Shown: positions 17,509 to 25,589 of the stretch, in pieces | How positions within the stretch are numbered: the stretch's first letter is position 1 | How the letters are laid out: every line of letters starts with the position of its first letter | Source: a bacterium | Lineage (GTDB): Bacteria > Zixibacteria > MSB-5A5 > GN15 > FEB-12 | Reading direction: 5' to 3' | Length of the DNA stretch: 64,000 nt | Assembly: GCA_016708025.1 (NCBI GenBank) | Contig: JADJGQ010000002.1 | Span: 558,001-622,000, forward strand | The notes under the pieces: generated by a model | Seen by the model: only the letters and a program-made list of their open reading frames with translations | Databases searched by the model: none | What the model was told of the DNA's origin: nothing | Made by a program: the position numbers and the translations under genes

Positions 17509-18671
17509 TGGAGAGTAAAGATAAACGCTGGAAAAACTTCCGCTTCGAAACCAAAGCGATCCACTCAGGACAGATCGCGGCCGATCAAACCGGCGGCGTC
17601 ACCCAGGCGATCTTCCCCAGCTCAACCTATCGGGTAGGCTTCCCCGGGGATGAATCCGGCTATGTTTATTCACGCTGGGCCAACCCAACGCGCGCGGCAC
17701 TGGAAGAAATCCTGGCCGACTTGGAGGGAGGTTCGCACGGGTTTGCATTTTCATCCGGACTCGCAGCCCTCAATGCGGTACTCGACCTGCTTAAGTCAGG
17801 CGACCATGTGGTAGCGGTCGATGACCTCTATGGCGGCACCCGGCGCCTGTTTGAAAGACTGATGCGCAATTTCGGGCTCGATTTCAGCTATATCGATGGG
17901 ACCGATCCGGCCAATTTCGAAAAGGCAGTCAAGCCGAACACCAGACTCTTCTGGACTGAAACCCCGACCAATCCGCTGCTCAAGATCATCGATATCGCCG
18001 CGGTTTCCGCGATCGCTAAAAAGCACAATATCCTGCTGGCAGTAGACAATACATTCGCCACCCCGTATATCCAGCGCCCGCTGGAATTGGGAGCGGATAT
18101 TGTCCATCACTCCGCCTCCAAATATCTGGGCGGGCATTGCGATGTTATCGCCGGAGCGTTGATAGTCAAAGATGAAGCGCTCGCCGAGCGAGTCCGCTTC
18201 AACCAGTTTGCGGTTGGTGGCGTGCTTGATCCATTCCAGTCATGGCTGGTGATTCGCGGACTGAAGACCCTGCATCTTCGCATGGAGCGCCACTCCATCA
18301 ACGCGATGAAAGTGGTGGAGTACCTTGAGACAGTCGATGCTGTCGACAAGATATTTTTCCCTGGCGCCGATGGAAAGCAGGTTGCGAACGGGATGACTAT
18401 GCCGGGCGGGATGGTTTCGTTTACGGTTAAGGCGGATTTTGAGAAAGTGAAGAAATTCGTCACCGCGACCAAAGTGTTCATTCTGGCGGAGTCATTGGGC
18501 GGGGTAGAGTCGTTGATCAATCACCCGGCGGCGATGACCCATGCCTCGATCCCGAAAGATGTTCGTGAAGCGAACGGTATCACGGATAATCTGATCCGTC
18601 TGTCGGTCGGGATAGAGCACGCGGATGATCTGATCTCGGACCTGACGCACGCCTTCGCGGCAATGAAATAG
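17508..18671 (+). CDS. Cystathionine gamma-lyase/synthase family enzyme
   Basis: The protein has 387 residues of the Cys/Met-metabolism PLP family (fold type I). The lysine that binds PLP is K205 in 'HHSASKYLGGH'; 'YSRWANPTR' (54-62) and 'ALNAVL' fit the family. The last domain has 'LAESLGGVESLINHPA', common to gamma-lyases and gamma-synthases. Translationally coupled to the cystathionine beta-synthase gene (one-base overlap), it is best read as the gamma-lyase that releases cysteine. A terminator follows. Gamma-synthase activity cannot be ruled out from sequence alone. Confidence 0.9.
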   Translation: MESKDKRWKNFRFETKAIHSGQIAADQTGGVTQAIFPSSTYRVGFPGDESGYVYSRWANPTRAALEEILADLEGGSHGFAFSSGLAALNAVLDLLKSGDHVVAVDDLYGGTRRLFERLMRNFGLDFSYIDGTDPANFEKAVKPNTRLFWTETPTNPLLKIIDIAAVSAIAKKHNILLAVDNTFATPYIQRPLELGADIVHHSASKYLGGHCDVIAGALIVKDEALAERVRFNQFAVGGVLDPFQSWLVIRGLKTLHLRMERHSINAMKVVEYLETVDAVDKIFFPGADGKQVANGMTMPGGMVSFTVKADFEKVKKFVTATKVFILAESLGGVESLINHPAAMTHASIPKDVREANGITDNLIRLSVGIEHADDLISDLTHAFAAMK

Positions 18672-18689
18672 TCCTGAGTATTGGCAAAC

Positions 18690-18722
18690 AAAAAGGGCTG
18701 GTCGACTGACCAGCCCTTTTCA
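18690..18722. terminator. Bidirectional intrinsic terminator
   Basis: AAAAGGGCTGGTC / GACCAGCCCTTTT hairpin with a short loop lies between the convergent cystathionine lyase and outer membrane protein genes. A and T runs on both sides allow use from either strand. Confidence 0.9.
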
Positions 18723-18739
18723 TTTGTGAGTGGCTCTGC

Positions 18740-19501
18740 TTAGAGACGAAATTCAAGGATCAGTTTTCCTTCGAATCCGCCGACGCGTGCTCTGACTGGG
18801 GCCTGGTCGTAGGATGTGCCTTCGAAAACATTACCGCTGATGTTCTGCTGTGTGTCTGCTCTTCCAGTGGTCGAGTTGTTGCCGGGGAGATCCAAGTGCC
18901 GATAATACGCGGTTCCCGCAAGGGAAGCCCATGCGTTGATCCGCATACTACACCCCAGACCAAACATCGCGCCAAATTTCCAGCTATGACCACCACTGGA
19001 TGATTCTCCAAATGATTCGCTGCTCCCCGGTTCCAGTGACGGATACCTATTACTAAGATCGGGCGGCAGACTGAGTCGCACGGCGCTAAGTCCGACTGAC
19101 AGATAGGGGGCGAGGCGGGCACCCTGCTTCGTTGATAACGCGAATTGATATCCGAGCGTGATTGGATAGACTACCAGCGAATTACTGCCACCCACTGCAT
19201 CCGACAACGGTTCGCGCGACAGTGTCGTGTCTGCAAAAAGGGTGTAAGTGAAATCCGGCCATCGCTGAATCCGCTCGATATCAAGAAAGAGTGAGTGTCG
19301 GCTGGAAAGCGTATACCTGGCGCCCAGACCGAAAACCGGCGTGAGATCGTCGGTTTCGTTGTAAACCGCATCTGAGGCTGATTGTGTTAATCCGCCAATC
19401 AGTCTTATTGACACAGGTGTGCGGGCATCGGATGAGCTAATACCCAACATCAGGCTGAATATGAGCAGAAAGAGAAGCTGTTTGAGCGCCGGACTTCGCA
19501 T
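18740..19501 (-). CDS. Outer membrane beta-barrel protein
   Basis: This 253-residue protein has a signal peptide (MRSPALKQLLFLLIFSLMLG, cleavage near SDA). Alternating amphipathic strands follow, such as 'VSIRLIGGL', 'GLGARYTLSSRHSLFLDIER' and 'TLGYQFALS'. It ends on the aromatic/Leu pattern 'KLILEFRL', typical of barrels inserted by the BAM complex. The frame is open to 19564, but the ATG at 19501 follows GGGGA at a good distance and starts the signal peptide. The specific role is unknown. It stands alone between two terminators. Confidence 0.75.
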   Translation of the reverse strand: MRSPALKQLLFLLIFSLMLGISSSDARTPVSIRLIGGLTQSASDAVYNETDDLTPVFGLGARYTLSSRHSLFLDIERIQRWPDFTYTLFADTTLSREPLSDAVGGSNSLVVYPITLGYQFALSTKQGARLAPYLSVGLSAVRLSLPPDLSNRYPSLEPGSSESFGESSSGGHSWKFGAMFGLGCSMRINAWASLAGTAYYRHLDLPGNNSTTGRADTQQNISGNVFEGTSYDQAPVRARVGGFEGKLILEFRL

Positions 19502-19899
19502 GAGAATTCCCCAGTTTGAACCGCTATCTTGTTGCAAGATAATGGCTCGGCCCAGGGTGAGCAAGGAAATATCAAGTTTGAGGGAGGGAGCGTGCGCGCG
19601 CCGTTCGTTGCCGATGAATCAAAGATTATGTGAGTCTCTGATAGTCGCCACGCAGCGCCCTAACATATTGATTGGCAATCGGGTATTCAAATCAGAACGT
19701 GGACGGGGCAAAAAATTCTACAAAAAAATATGTAAAACGTGGACACTTTTCGGACATGATTGCGTTATAACAGATGCGTTACCTTTAGCTTTTCTTATGT
19801 TACCTCTTTAAGAAAATTAAGGCGCTGCGGGAATCCCACAGCGCCTTAATTATTTCCAGCTCACCGCATCATCATGGTAAGCCGTTATTTTCCAAAAAC
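19502..19899. other. Intergenic region with terminator and ACGTGGAC repeats
   Basis: This stretch of about 400 bases holds two copies of ACGTGGAC (near 19698 and 19737) around an A-rich tract, a TATAAC box near 19767 without a partner -35, and the terminator at 19816-19851. The only open frame (about 19419-19811, +) overlaps the barrel gene antisense and has no protein-like features. Confidence 0.5.
19816..19851. terminator. Strong hairpin terminator downstream of the FKBP gene
   Basis: ATTAAGGCGCTG (19816-19827) pairs perfectly with CAGCGCCTTAAT (19839-19850), with an inner GGG/CCC stem. AT-rich flanks lie on both sides. It serves the minus-strand FKBP gene. Confidence 0.75.
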
Positions 19900-20421
19900 T
19901 TACTGAGCGTCCATCAACTCCAGCTCAAAAATCAGAGTCGCATCGGGCGGAATATACCCCGGATAGCCGCTCTTGCCGTAAGCGAGTGTCGGAGGGATGA
20001 TCAGTTCCCGCTTGCCGCCGACCTTCATCCCGACAATCCCTTCTTCCCAACCATCAATTACCTGCTTGGCGCCAAGAGTTATGACGTACGGCTGACCGCT
20101 CGGGCGGGAGCTGTCGAATTCTTTGCCGCGTTTGCCATTGTCATTGAGCCAGCCGGTGTAGTGGACCGCCACACGCATCCCGGTGCGGGCCTCGGCACCT
20201 TCGCCAACCTTATGATCGATAATCTGTAATCCGGATTTGGTAGTGACCACTTCGGCCTTCTTTTCTGCGGGGGTGGCCGCGCTATCGGCCTTTTCGGCCG
20301 GTTTCATCTCAGTTTTTTCGGCTTTGGGGTCGGCCGCCTTTTTCGTGGTGTCGGCGCTGTTCGCACAGACCACCGCTCCAAGCAGCGACATCAGGGCTAT
20401 CCCGAGGACCAGTCTTCTCAT
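19900..20421 (-). CDS. Secreted FKBP-type peptidyl-prolyl isomerase
   Basis: The protein has 173 residues. It has a signal peptide (about 1-22), then a low-complexity Lys/Ala/Glu/Pro linker (about 25-60), then one FKBP domain (about 62-173) with 'VAVHYTGWL', 'KEFDSSRPSGQPYVITLG', 'VIDGWEEGIVGMKVGGKREL', 'IPPTLAYGKSGYPGYIPPDATLIFELEL'-type segments. It probably assists folding of exported proteins in the periplasm. AGGAGA precedes the ATG. It is monocistronic and ends at a strong hairpin. Confidence 0.92.
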   Translation of the reverse strand: MRRLVLGIALMSLLGAVVCANSADTTKKAADPKAEKTEMKPAEKADSAATPAEKKAEVVTTKSGLQIIDHKVGEGAEARTGMRVAVHYTGWLNDNGKRGKEFDSSRPSGQPYVITLGAKQVIDGWEEGIVGMKVGGKRELIIPPTLAYGKSGYPGYIPPDATLIFELELMDAQ

Positions 20422-20789
20422 TGAATTGTCTCCTATCTTGAGTTCTTCAGCTATCGTTTTGACGGCCTGGCGGCCGGAATCGGAAAATACATGATAGGGG
20501 GGAGGCAGTTCCAGCAGAAAATGAGTCTAATTGGCCGGAAAAACGCGGGGGAGAGGGAAATTTCCGGAAAATAACGGAAAAAGTCGTATTCGATGACAGT
20601 CGGGTGACATACGGAACGGCCGGTTTTGTAGCTTAGTCTTAGCTTTTTCATACGACCCTTAGGAAATATTGAAGCGCCGCCCATACCAGCGGCGCTTTAA
20701 TTATTTGGGGGATCGGCCCCGATTGCACAGCAGCCCCAGACCGTGTAGATTACCGATAGAAGAACTGAACACCTTGCACTGGGATTCTC
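20422..20789. other. Intergenic region between divergent FKBP and S41 genes
   Basis: This 368-base region should contain both promoters. A TATCAT box on the minus strand (about 20489-20494) is a possible FKBP -10. GGAAA-type repeats (TTTCCGGAAAATAACGGAAAAA) lie at 20559-20580. A terminator-like hairpin lies at 20672-20698 with no known gene leading into it, so an unannotated small RNA on the + strand (about 20590-20700) is conceivable but not shown. Confidence 0.4.
20672..20698 (+). terminator. Orphan terminator-like hairpin
   Basis: AAGCGCCGC / GCGGCGCTT stem with an eight-base loop is followed by TAATTATTT. No gene on either strand obviously ends here, which raises the possibility of a short upstream transcript. 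Confidence 0.5.
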
Positions 20790-21809
20790 ATGATCTTGAA
20801 ATGGCTGTTGGTTTGCATCGCCCTTGTCTCATCGCCTCTTCTGGCTTTCGCCCAATTCCCCGCCAATGTCGACTCGGTCTACACTTTCATGAAATACAAT
20901 TCAGTGCATCGACTGGAGGTTGACTGGCAGCCGATCGACAGCTCGTTTGCATCGAATATCAAGTCCGCCGCAACGCTCGAAGATACCATGCGCTGTTTTG
21001 TGGAAGTACTGCGTGCGCTTGGTGATGTTCATTCGCAGATCTTCCTGAATGATCAGTATTTCGGACACTATGCGGCTCCTGACAAATACACGCGATCCAA
21101 AGTGAAGTCACTCACAAAGCGGGCGAACGACGAAACGAATCATATTTTTGCTTCCACCTTAAAGTCAGGGTACGCGTATATTCGGGTGCCGGGGATGCAA
21201 GCAGCAAACATTGACGACATCAATCTCCTGGCTACGCAGGTCTACGCTTCTATTAGTATGCTGTCCACGCATAACCGAAAAGGGTTCGTAATAGATCTTA
21301 GATTGAACGGCGGCGGCAATCTTTATCCTATGCTGGCCGGCTTGAGTCCACTTCTCGGAGACGGCGTGGTCGGGTACGAAATGACCCCCGATGACAGCGT
21401 AGCCCGTGTATGGGAGCTGCAAGGCAGCGATTTTGTTATCGGCGGGTATCGGGCCACAGATCTGGCGCCGGAGTCCGTACTGAACCTGACATCCCTTCCT
21501 GTCGCGGTGTTGATCGGCCCGGTGACACGGAGTTCGGGGAGCGCGACTGCGATCGCGTTCAAAGGACGGCCGAATACGATTCTCATCGGTGAACCGACCG
21601 CCGATGGTTACACCACATCCAACGGCTATTTTCAGTTTGCGCCGAATCTCTGGATGAACTTCGCGACGACCTTCGTAGCTGACAGGAACAAGGTGGTCTA
21701 TCGGCATGCGGTAGAGCCTGACACCGTGGTCGCGAAGTATGATTACTTTGATTTGCTTGAAGCTGACGCAAAGATCGCGGCGGCTGTGAAGTGGTTGCGA
21801 AAGCACTAG
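20790..21809 (+). CDS. Secreted S41-family (tail-specific) protease
   Basis: The protein has 339 residues with a signal peptide (MILKWLLVCIALVSSPLLAF). An N-terminal helical part (about 25-110) with 'ALGDVHSQIF' is followed by an S41 catalytic core (about 120-339): 'YAYIRVPG', 'GFVIDLRLNGGGNLYPM' and the nucleophile region 'TRSSGSATAIAFKG', then 'GEPTADGYT'. No PDZ domain is evident, so it is a short member. It likely cleaves periplasmic or surface proteins. No clear Shine-Dalgarno precedes the ATG (ACTGGGATTCTC). Confidence 0.82.
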   Translation: MILKWLLVCIALVSSPLLAFAQFPANVDSVYTFMKYNSVHRLEVDWQPIDSSFASNIKSAATLEDTMRCFVEVLRALGDVHSQIFLNDQYFGHYAAPDKYTRSKVKSLTKRANDETNHIFASTLKSGYAYIRVPGMQAANIDDINLLATQVYASISMLSTHNRKGFVIDLRLNGGGNLYPMLAGLSPLLGDGVVGYEMTPDDSVARVWELQGSDFVIGGYRATDLAPESVLNLTSLPVAVLIGPVTRSSGSATAIAFKGRPNTILIGEPTADGYTTSNGYFQFAPNLWMNFATTFVADRNKVVYRHAVEPDTVVAKYDYFDLLEADAKIAAAVKWLRKH

Positions 21810-21915
21810 GCAATCGGCAGGCCGGCTCGCGTCCAATTCTGGATGCAACAAATCCACTTTTTCATCGTCTATTTCTCCAACGGTACGCCACTGTTCATTA
21901 TCCGGAGAAAAACGC

Positions 21916-22446
21916 ATGCATCGACGAACTTTCCTCACCGCGGCCTCATTGACTGTCGGCACAGCGATTATCGCCCCGACACTTCTGGCACAGTCCGACA
22001 CCACGCAACAGAAACCCGCAGCCCCGCCTAAACCGCCACGTTTCGCCGATGATCTGGTAAAAGATTTCGTTGCCGCCGGACATAATGACCTCGTCAAGGT
22101 CAAGGCGATGCTGGCGGAGAATCCAAACCTCCTGTATGCGACCTGGGATTGGGGGGGTGGCGATTTCGAGACAGCGCTCGAAGGAGCCGGGCATGTCGGC
22201 GATGATGAGATAGCGAACTATCTGATCGGCCAGGGGGCGCGTCCGAATATCTTTGTGCTGACCATGCTCGGCAAGACTGCACTGGTGAAGCAGGCACTGG
22301 AGGACTTTCCGTCACTCTTGAATGCGAAGGGTCCGCACGGGTACACGCTGCTTCATCATGCGAAGCGGGGTGGAGACGCCGCTGCCGAACTGCTTGCGTA
22401 TCTCGAAAGTAAAGGGCTGAAAGAAGCACGCCTGCCGCTCTGGTGA
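21916..22446 (+). CDS. Tat-exported ankyrin-repeat protein
   Basis: The protein has 176 residues. The N-terminus is a twin-arginine signal (HRRTFLTAASLTVG, RR at 3-4, hydrophobic, cleavage near LLAQS) followed by a Pro-rich linker. Three to four ankyrin-like repeats follow ('DLVKVKAMLAENPNLLYATWDWGGG', 'DEIANYLIGQGARPNIF' and 'TLLHHAKRGGDAAAELLAYLESKG' parts). GGAGA precedes the ATG. Similar small Tat-ankyrin proteins occur in Bacteroidetes and Acidobacteria without known function; binding of a periplasmic partner is likely. Confidence 0.82.
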   Translation: MHRRTFLTAASLTVGTAIIAPTLLAQSDTTQQKPAAPPKPPRFADDLVKDFVAAGHNDLVKVKAMLAENPNLLYATWDWGGGDFETALEGAGHVGDDEIANYLIGQGARPNIFVLTMLGKTALVKQALEDFPSLLNAKGPHGYTLLHHAKRGGDAAAELLAYLESKGLKEARLPLW

Positions 22447-22520
22447 TTGCGGCCGCTGGCTTTCGATCCCCACGATCCCGTCGCTGATGTTCGCTTCGGG
22501 ACCGTGGTTCACTGATCAAC

Positions 22521-23087
22521 TTAGAGACCGAATAGCAGGCCGACGTTGATCGAATAGAAATCCGATTTGGCGCCGTCCAGGACGTCTCCTGGGATATCCT
22601 CAAACTCGCGATCGAGAAAGACATACCTCACATCGCCGAACAGTTTGACACGCGCCGAGGTAGGTAGTTCCACTCCGGCAGCCAGATGCCAGCCGAAATC
22701 CTGCGTTGTTTCATCTTCAATACCGGCCGCATTGTAGGTACTTGAATAGTCGATCGTAGAGTTATACCAGCCGCCGCCGATCCCTCCATAGATCACCGGA
22801 AGCGGATACAGCAGGCCAGTGACAGTGAGCGGCCAATCCTTGACCGTGACTTCTGAGGAACCAGAGCCATATTCTTCCTGTCGGTAACCGACATCCCCTT
22901 CCAGGCTGAGTGCCGGTAGCAGTGGCAGGCGCAGCGTAGCGCCAACCAGATAATTTGAATTCTCTGCATCGGGCGATTTCTGAATACCCAGGTGCGGGCC
23001 GAGATATGCGCTCGATTGACTGTTGGCCGACAGCGGCAACAACGCGAGCACTGCCAGACAGATCGCCATGGGAAGTCTCTTCCTCAT
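22521..23087 (-). CDS. Outer membrane beta-barrel protein (OmpA/OmpW-like size)
   Basis: The protein has 188 residues. It has a signal peptide (MRKRLPMAICLAVLALLPLS, cleavage near NSQ), alternating strands (for example 'YLVGATLRLPLLPALSLEGDVG'-like pattern, 'VIYGGIGGGWYNS') and an aromatic end (INVGLLFGL). It is an eight-stranded barrel by size. A TTG lies in frame at 23099, but the ATG at 23087 with GGAGG five bases upstream is the start. Pore, adhesin or structural roles are all possible. Confidence 0.78.
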   Translation of the reverse strand: MRKRLPMAICLAVLALLPLSANSQSSAYLGPHLGIQKSPDAENSNYLVGATLRLPLLPALSLEGDVGYRQEEYGSGSSEVTVKDWPLTVTGLLYPLPVIYGGIGGGWYNSTIDYSSTYNAAGIEDETTQDFGWHLAAGVELPTSARVKLFGDVRYVFLDREFEDIPGDVLDGAKSDFYSINVGLLFGL

Positions 23088-23677
23088 CTTGTCCTCCAAT
23101 TCTCATCACGTTCGCCCCAACCTGAAATTCAACGCGACAGAGATCCGAGCAGTTGTCTACTCCGGGTCTGCTGATGAAAAAAAAACGAAGCAGATGCTTC
23201 GCTCCAGAGACGTCATAAAAGATACATCGCTCGAGAAAGCACGGACCGGAGGTCCTCGCAAATGTCCTCTTTCTGTTCTGTTCATGTCTCTTATACCCGC
23301 GAGCGGCGGTGATGCGATGTCAATATCCCGACAGAGTAAACGAATTTATGCCTGTTGTTTGGAAATGGATAAGTTGAGTCCAGCTTCAAATATGGCTATA
23401 TCTTTGCAGTAGAGGATGTTTCGATGTGTGATGTTGTCGATGCAAAACGACAATGTGAAAGGAAATGCAGAGTGTGAAATTTTTATGGACTCGCGGAACT
23501 AGAAGCGGTTCCGTGAGACAAGACCTTTCATTAGTTTGGTGGTAACTGTTGTCTGCAAATGCGACGGTATCCGAAGGCTGGATTCCCGCCTGCGCGGAAT
23601 GATGCTTTGGTTTGTATACCAAGTCTGCTGTCGAGAAGCTCTACTTCGCTCGCAAGAGATATTCGCTAACTTTCCAG
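23088..23677. other. Intergenic region with degenerate palindromic repeat
   Basis: No supported gene lies in these 590 bases. Near 23580-23605 there is a palindromic motif (GGATTCCCGCCTGCGCGGAA) of the kind found scattered between genes in many bacteria. CGGAAC/GTTCCG forms a hairpin near 23492-23514. The base composition is richer in A/T than that of neighbouring genes. The two small frames here lack coding features. Confidence 0.5.
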
Positions 23678-24952
23678 TTAGACCAATATCGTCTCTTCGC
23701 GCTTCGCGCCGGTCGAGACCAGGCAGATCGTCACTCCCAGATCCTTCGCGATATACTCAAGATACGTGCGCGCTTTCTCCGGTAAGGCCGCAAAAGATGT
23801 GATCCCGGTGGTGTCGGCTTTCCAGCCCGGCATAGTCGTATAGACCGGTTTGGTGAACTGCAGTTCCGCCAGATCGAGTGGCACTTCATGGATCGTACGG
23901 CCATCGAGCTGGTAGTCGGTGCAGACCTTGATCTCATCCATATCATCGAGAACGTCAAGCTTGGTAATAGCGATTGAATCAACGCCGTTGATTCGCACTG
24001 CGTGGCGAAGTGCCACCAGGTCAAGCCATCCCGTTCGACGGGGGCGTCCGGTGGTCGCACCGTACTCATCGCCAACCGCGCGGATCTTCTCGCCGACAGC
24101 ATCAATCAGTTCAGTCGGGAAAGGTCCCGCGCCGACGCGTGTCGAGTATGCTTTGACCACGCCGATCACCTCATCGATCATCTTCGGGCCAACACCCAGT
24201 CCGGTCAATACGCCGCCGGTGATAGTGTTGGATGATGTCGCATAGGGGTAGGTCCCCAGGTCAACATCAAGCATCGTCCCTTGCGCGCCCTCGAAGAGTA
24301 TTTTCTTTCCCTGACGGTACGCCTGATTGAGATGGAGCGAAACATCAACCACCATCGGACGGAAGAGTTCGACCAGCGCTTTCAGTTTTTCCAACGTCAC
24401 TTCAATGTTGGCGCGCTCGTCGGTGGAACCTTCGAGATAACGTGATTTCATCTTGGCGTTGTATTCGAGCCGGTGACGCAATCTCTCTGGATTGAACAGA
24501 TCGATCATCCGGATACCGTGGCGCGCGACTTTATCAACGTATGCCGGGCCAATCCCGCGCATCGTGGTGCCGATAGACGAAGTGCCCCGGGTCTCTTCTT
24601 CGACGGCATCAATCAGCTTGTGATATGGCAGCACCAGGTTGGTGGCGGGAGAGATGAAGAGGCGATTTTTGTATTCGATCCCTTTGCTGACCAGAAAATC
24701 GAGTTCATCTTTGAAGGTAAACGGGTCGAGGACGACGCCATTGCCGATGTAACAGATCTTTCCCGGCTGGATGATTCCCGACGGGATAAGGTGCAGTACA
24801 TATTTCTTGTCGCCGACACAGACGGTGTGGCCGGCATTGGCCCCACCCTGGCAGCGTGCGATGACATCAGCGTCGGCAGCAAGGAGGTCGACGATCTTAC
24901 CTTTACCTTCGTCGCCCCATTGACACCCAATGACAACTCTGTTCTTACCCAT
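23678..24952 (-). CDS. purA: Adenylosuccinate synthetase
   Basis: The protein has 424 residues, the normal PurA length. GTP and IMP sites are intact: 'GCQWGDEGKGKIVD' near the N-terminus with the catalytic Asp, 'GGANAGHTV' with the catalytic His, 'GTTMRGIGPAYVDK', and 'VGAGPFPTEL'. It makes adenylosuccinate from IMP and Asp in AMP synthesis. A GTG lies at 24964, but the ATG at 24952 with AAGGA upstream starts the conserved 'GKNRVVIG'. It follows engB with an eight-base gap, so the two are co-transcribed. Confidence 0.97.
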   Translation of the reverse strand: MGKNRVVIGCQWGDEGKGKIVDLLAADADVIARCQGGANAGHTVCVGDKKYVLHLIPSGIIQPGKICYIGNGVVLDPFTFKDELDFLVSKGIEYKNRLFISPATNLVLPYHKLIDAVEEETRGTSSIGTTMRGIGPAYVDKVARHGIRMIDLFNPERLRHRLEYNAKMKSRYLEGSTDERANIEVTLEKLKALVELFRPMVVDVSLHLNQAYRQGKKILFEGAQGTMLDVDLGTYPYATSSNTITGGVLTGLGVGPKMIDEVIGVVKAYSTRVGAGPFPTELIDAVGEKIRAVGDEYGATTGRPRRTGWLDLVALRHAVRINGVDSIAITKLDVLDDMDEIKVCTDYQLDGRTIHEVPLDLAELQFTKPVYTTMPGWKADTTGITSFAALPEKARTYLEYIAKDLGVTICLVSTGAKREETILV

Positions 24953-24960
24953 CGTATCCT

Positions 24961-25560
24961 TCACCCTTTGGCGGTGGTGGTGGTGGAGATCAGGTCGAGG
25001 ATCGACCCGATCAATTCATCTTTGCCGATCCCGGTGATCGACGAGAATGGTATAGCCGGGATTTCAAGTTGACGTTCTACGTCGGCTACTTTCTTGTTAC
25101 AGAGATTCCGGCTCACCTTATCGGTTTTGGTGACGACAGCCAGGACCGGGAGGGATCGCTTGGCGAGCCACTCCAGCATCTGGAGATCGTCATCCGTAAC
25201 ATCACGTCGAACATCCAGCAAAATCACCAGTCCGGTCAGATTGGGGGAGGTCCGGAGATAGGTCTCGATCAATTTCCCCCACTCATCCTTGAGCGACTTG
25301 GAGACCTTGGCATACCCATAGCCGGGAAGGTCAACCAAATAGAACCGGTCACTGACCGAGAAGAAGTTGAGCGATCTCGTTTTGCCGGGAGTCGAGGAGA
25401 CTTTGGCCAGATTGCGATGTCCAACCAGTCGGTTGAGCAGGGTAGACTTGCCGACATTAGAACGCCCGGCCAGGGCTACCTGCGGGCGACTATCTTTCGG
25501 CAACTGCGACATCGCGAAGTACGAGCCGACAAACTGACCACTGAATTTCTTAGCGCCGAT
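24961..25560 (-). CDS. engB: Ribosome biogenesis GTPase EngB (YsxC/YihA), apparent AUC start
   Basis: This GTPase has P-loop 'GRSNVGKSTLLN', switch 'STPGKTRSLNFF', 'DLPGYGYAK' and 'TKTDK'. The first ATG in frame is at 25512, but the codons before it encode KKFSGQFVGSYFA, which matches the conserved EngB N-terminal strand. That stretch holds no ATG, GTG or TTG. GAGGAG (25568-25573) lies seven bases upstream of an AUC codon at 25560, giving a 199-residue protein. Initiation at AUC is therefore the most economical reading; an ATG-to-ATC sequence error is the alternative. It is needed for 50S assembly and lies in an operon with lon and purA. Confidence 0.85.
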   Translation of the reverse strand: MGAKKFSGQFVGSYFAMSQLPKDSRPQVALAGRSNVGKSTLLNRLVGHRNLAKVSSTPGKTRSLNFFSVSDRFYLVDLPGYGYAKVSKSLKDEWGKLIETYLRTSPNLTGLVILLDVRRDVTDDDLQMLEWLAKRSLPVLAVVTKTDKVSRNLCNKKVADVERQLEIPAIPFSSITGIGKDELIGSILDLISTTTTAKG

Positions 25561-25589
25561 GGTGCTTCTCCTCGGTCATATTAGCGCGC

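Noticed and set aside
19419..19811. 130-codon frame on the + strand
   Set aside because: It is antisense to the N-terminus of the barrel gene and runs into AT-rich intergenic DNA; no coding signs.
21165..22103. 312-codon frame antisense to the S41 protease gene
   Set aside because: It overlaps a well-supported secreted protease and the start of the Tat-ankyrin gene, has no Shine-Dalgarno and no recognisable domain.
23023..23412. 129-codon frame on the + strand
   Set aside because: It overlaps the signal peptide region of the barrel gene antisense and has no Shine-Dalgarno or domain.
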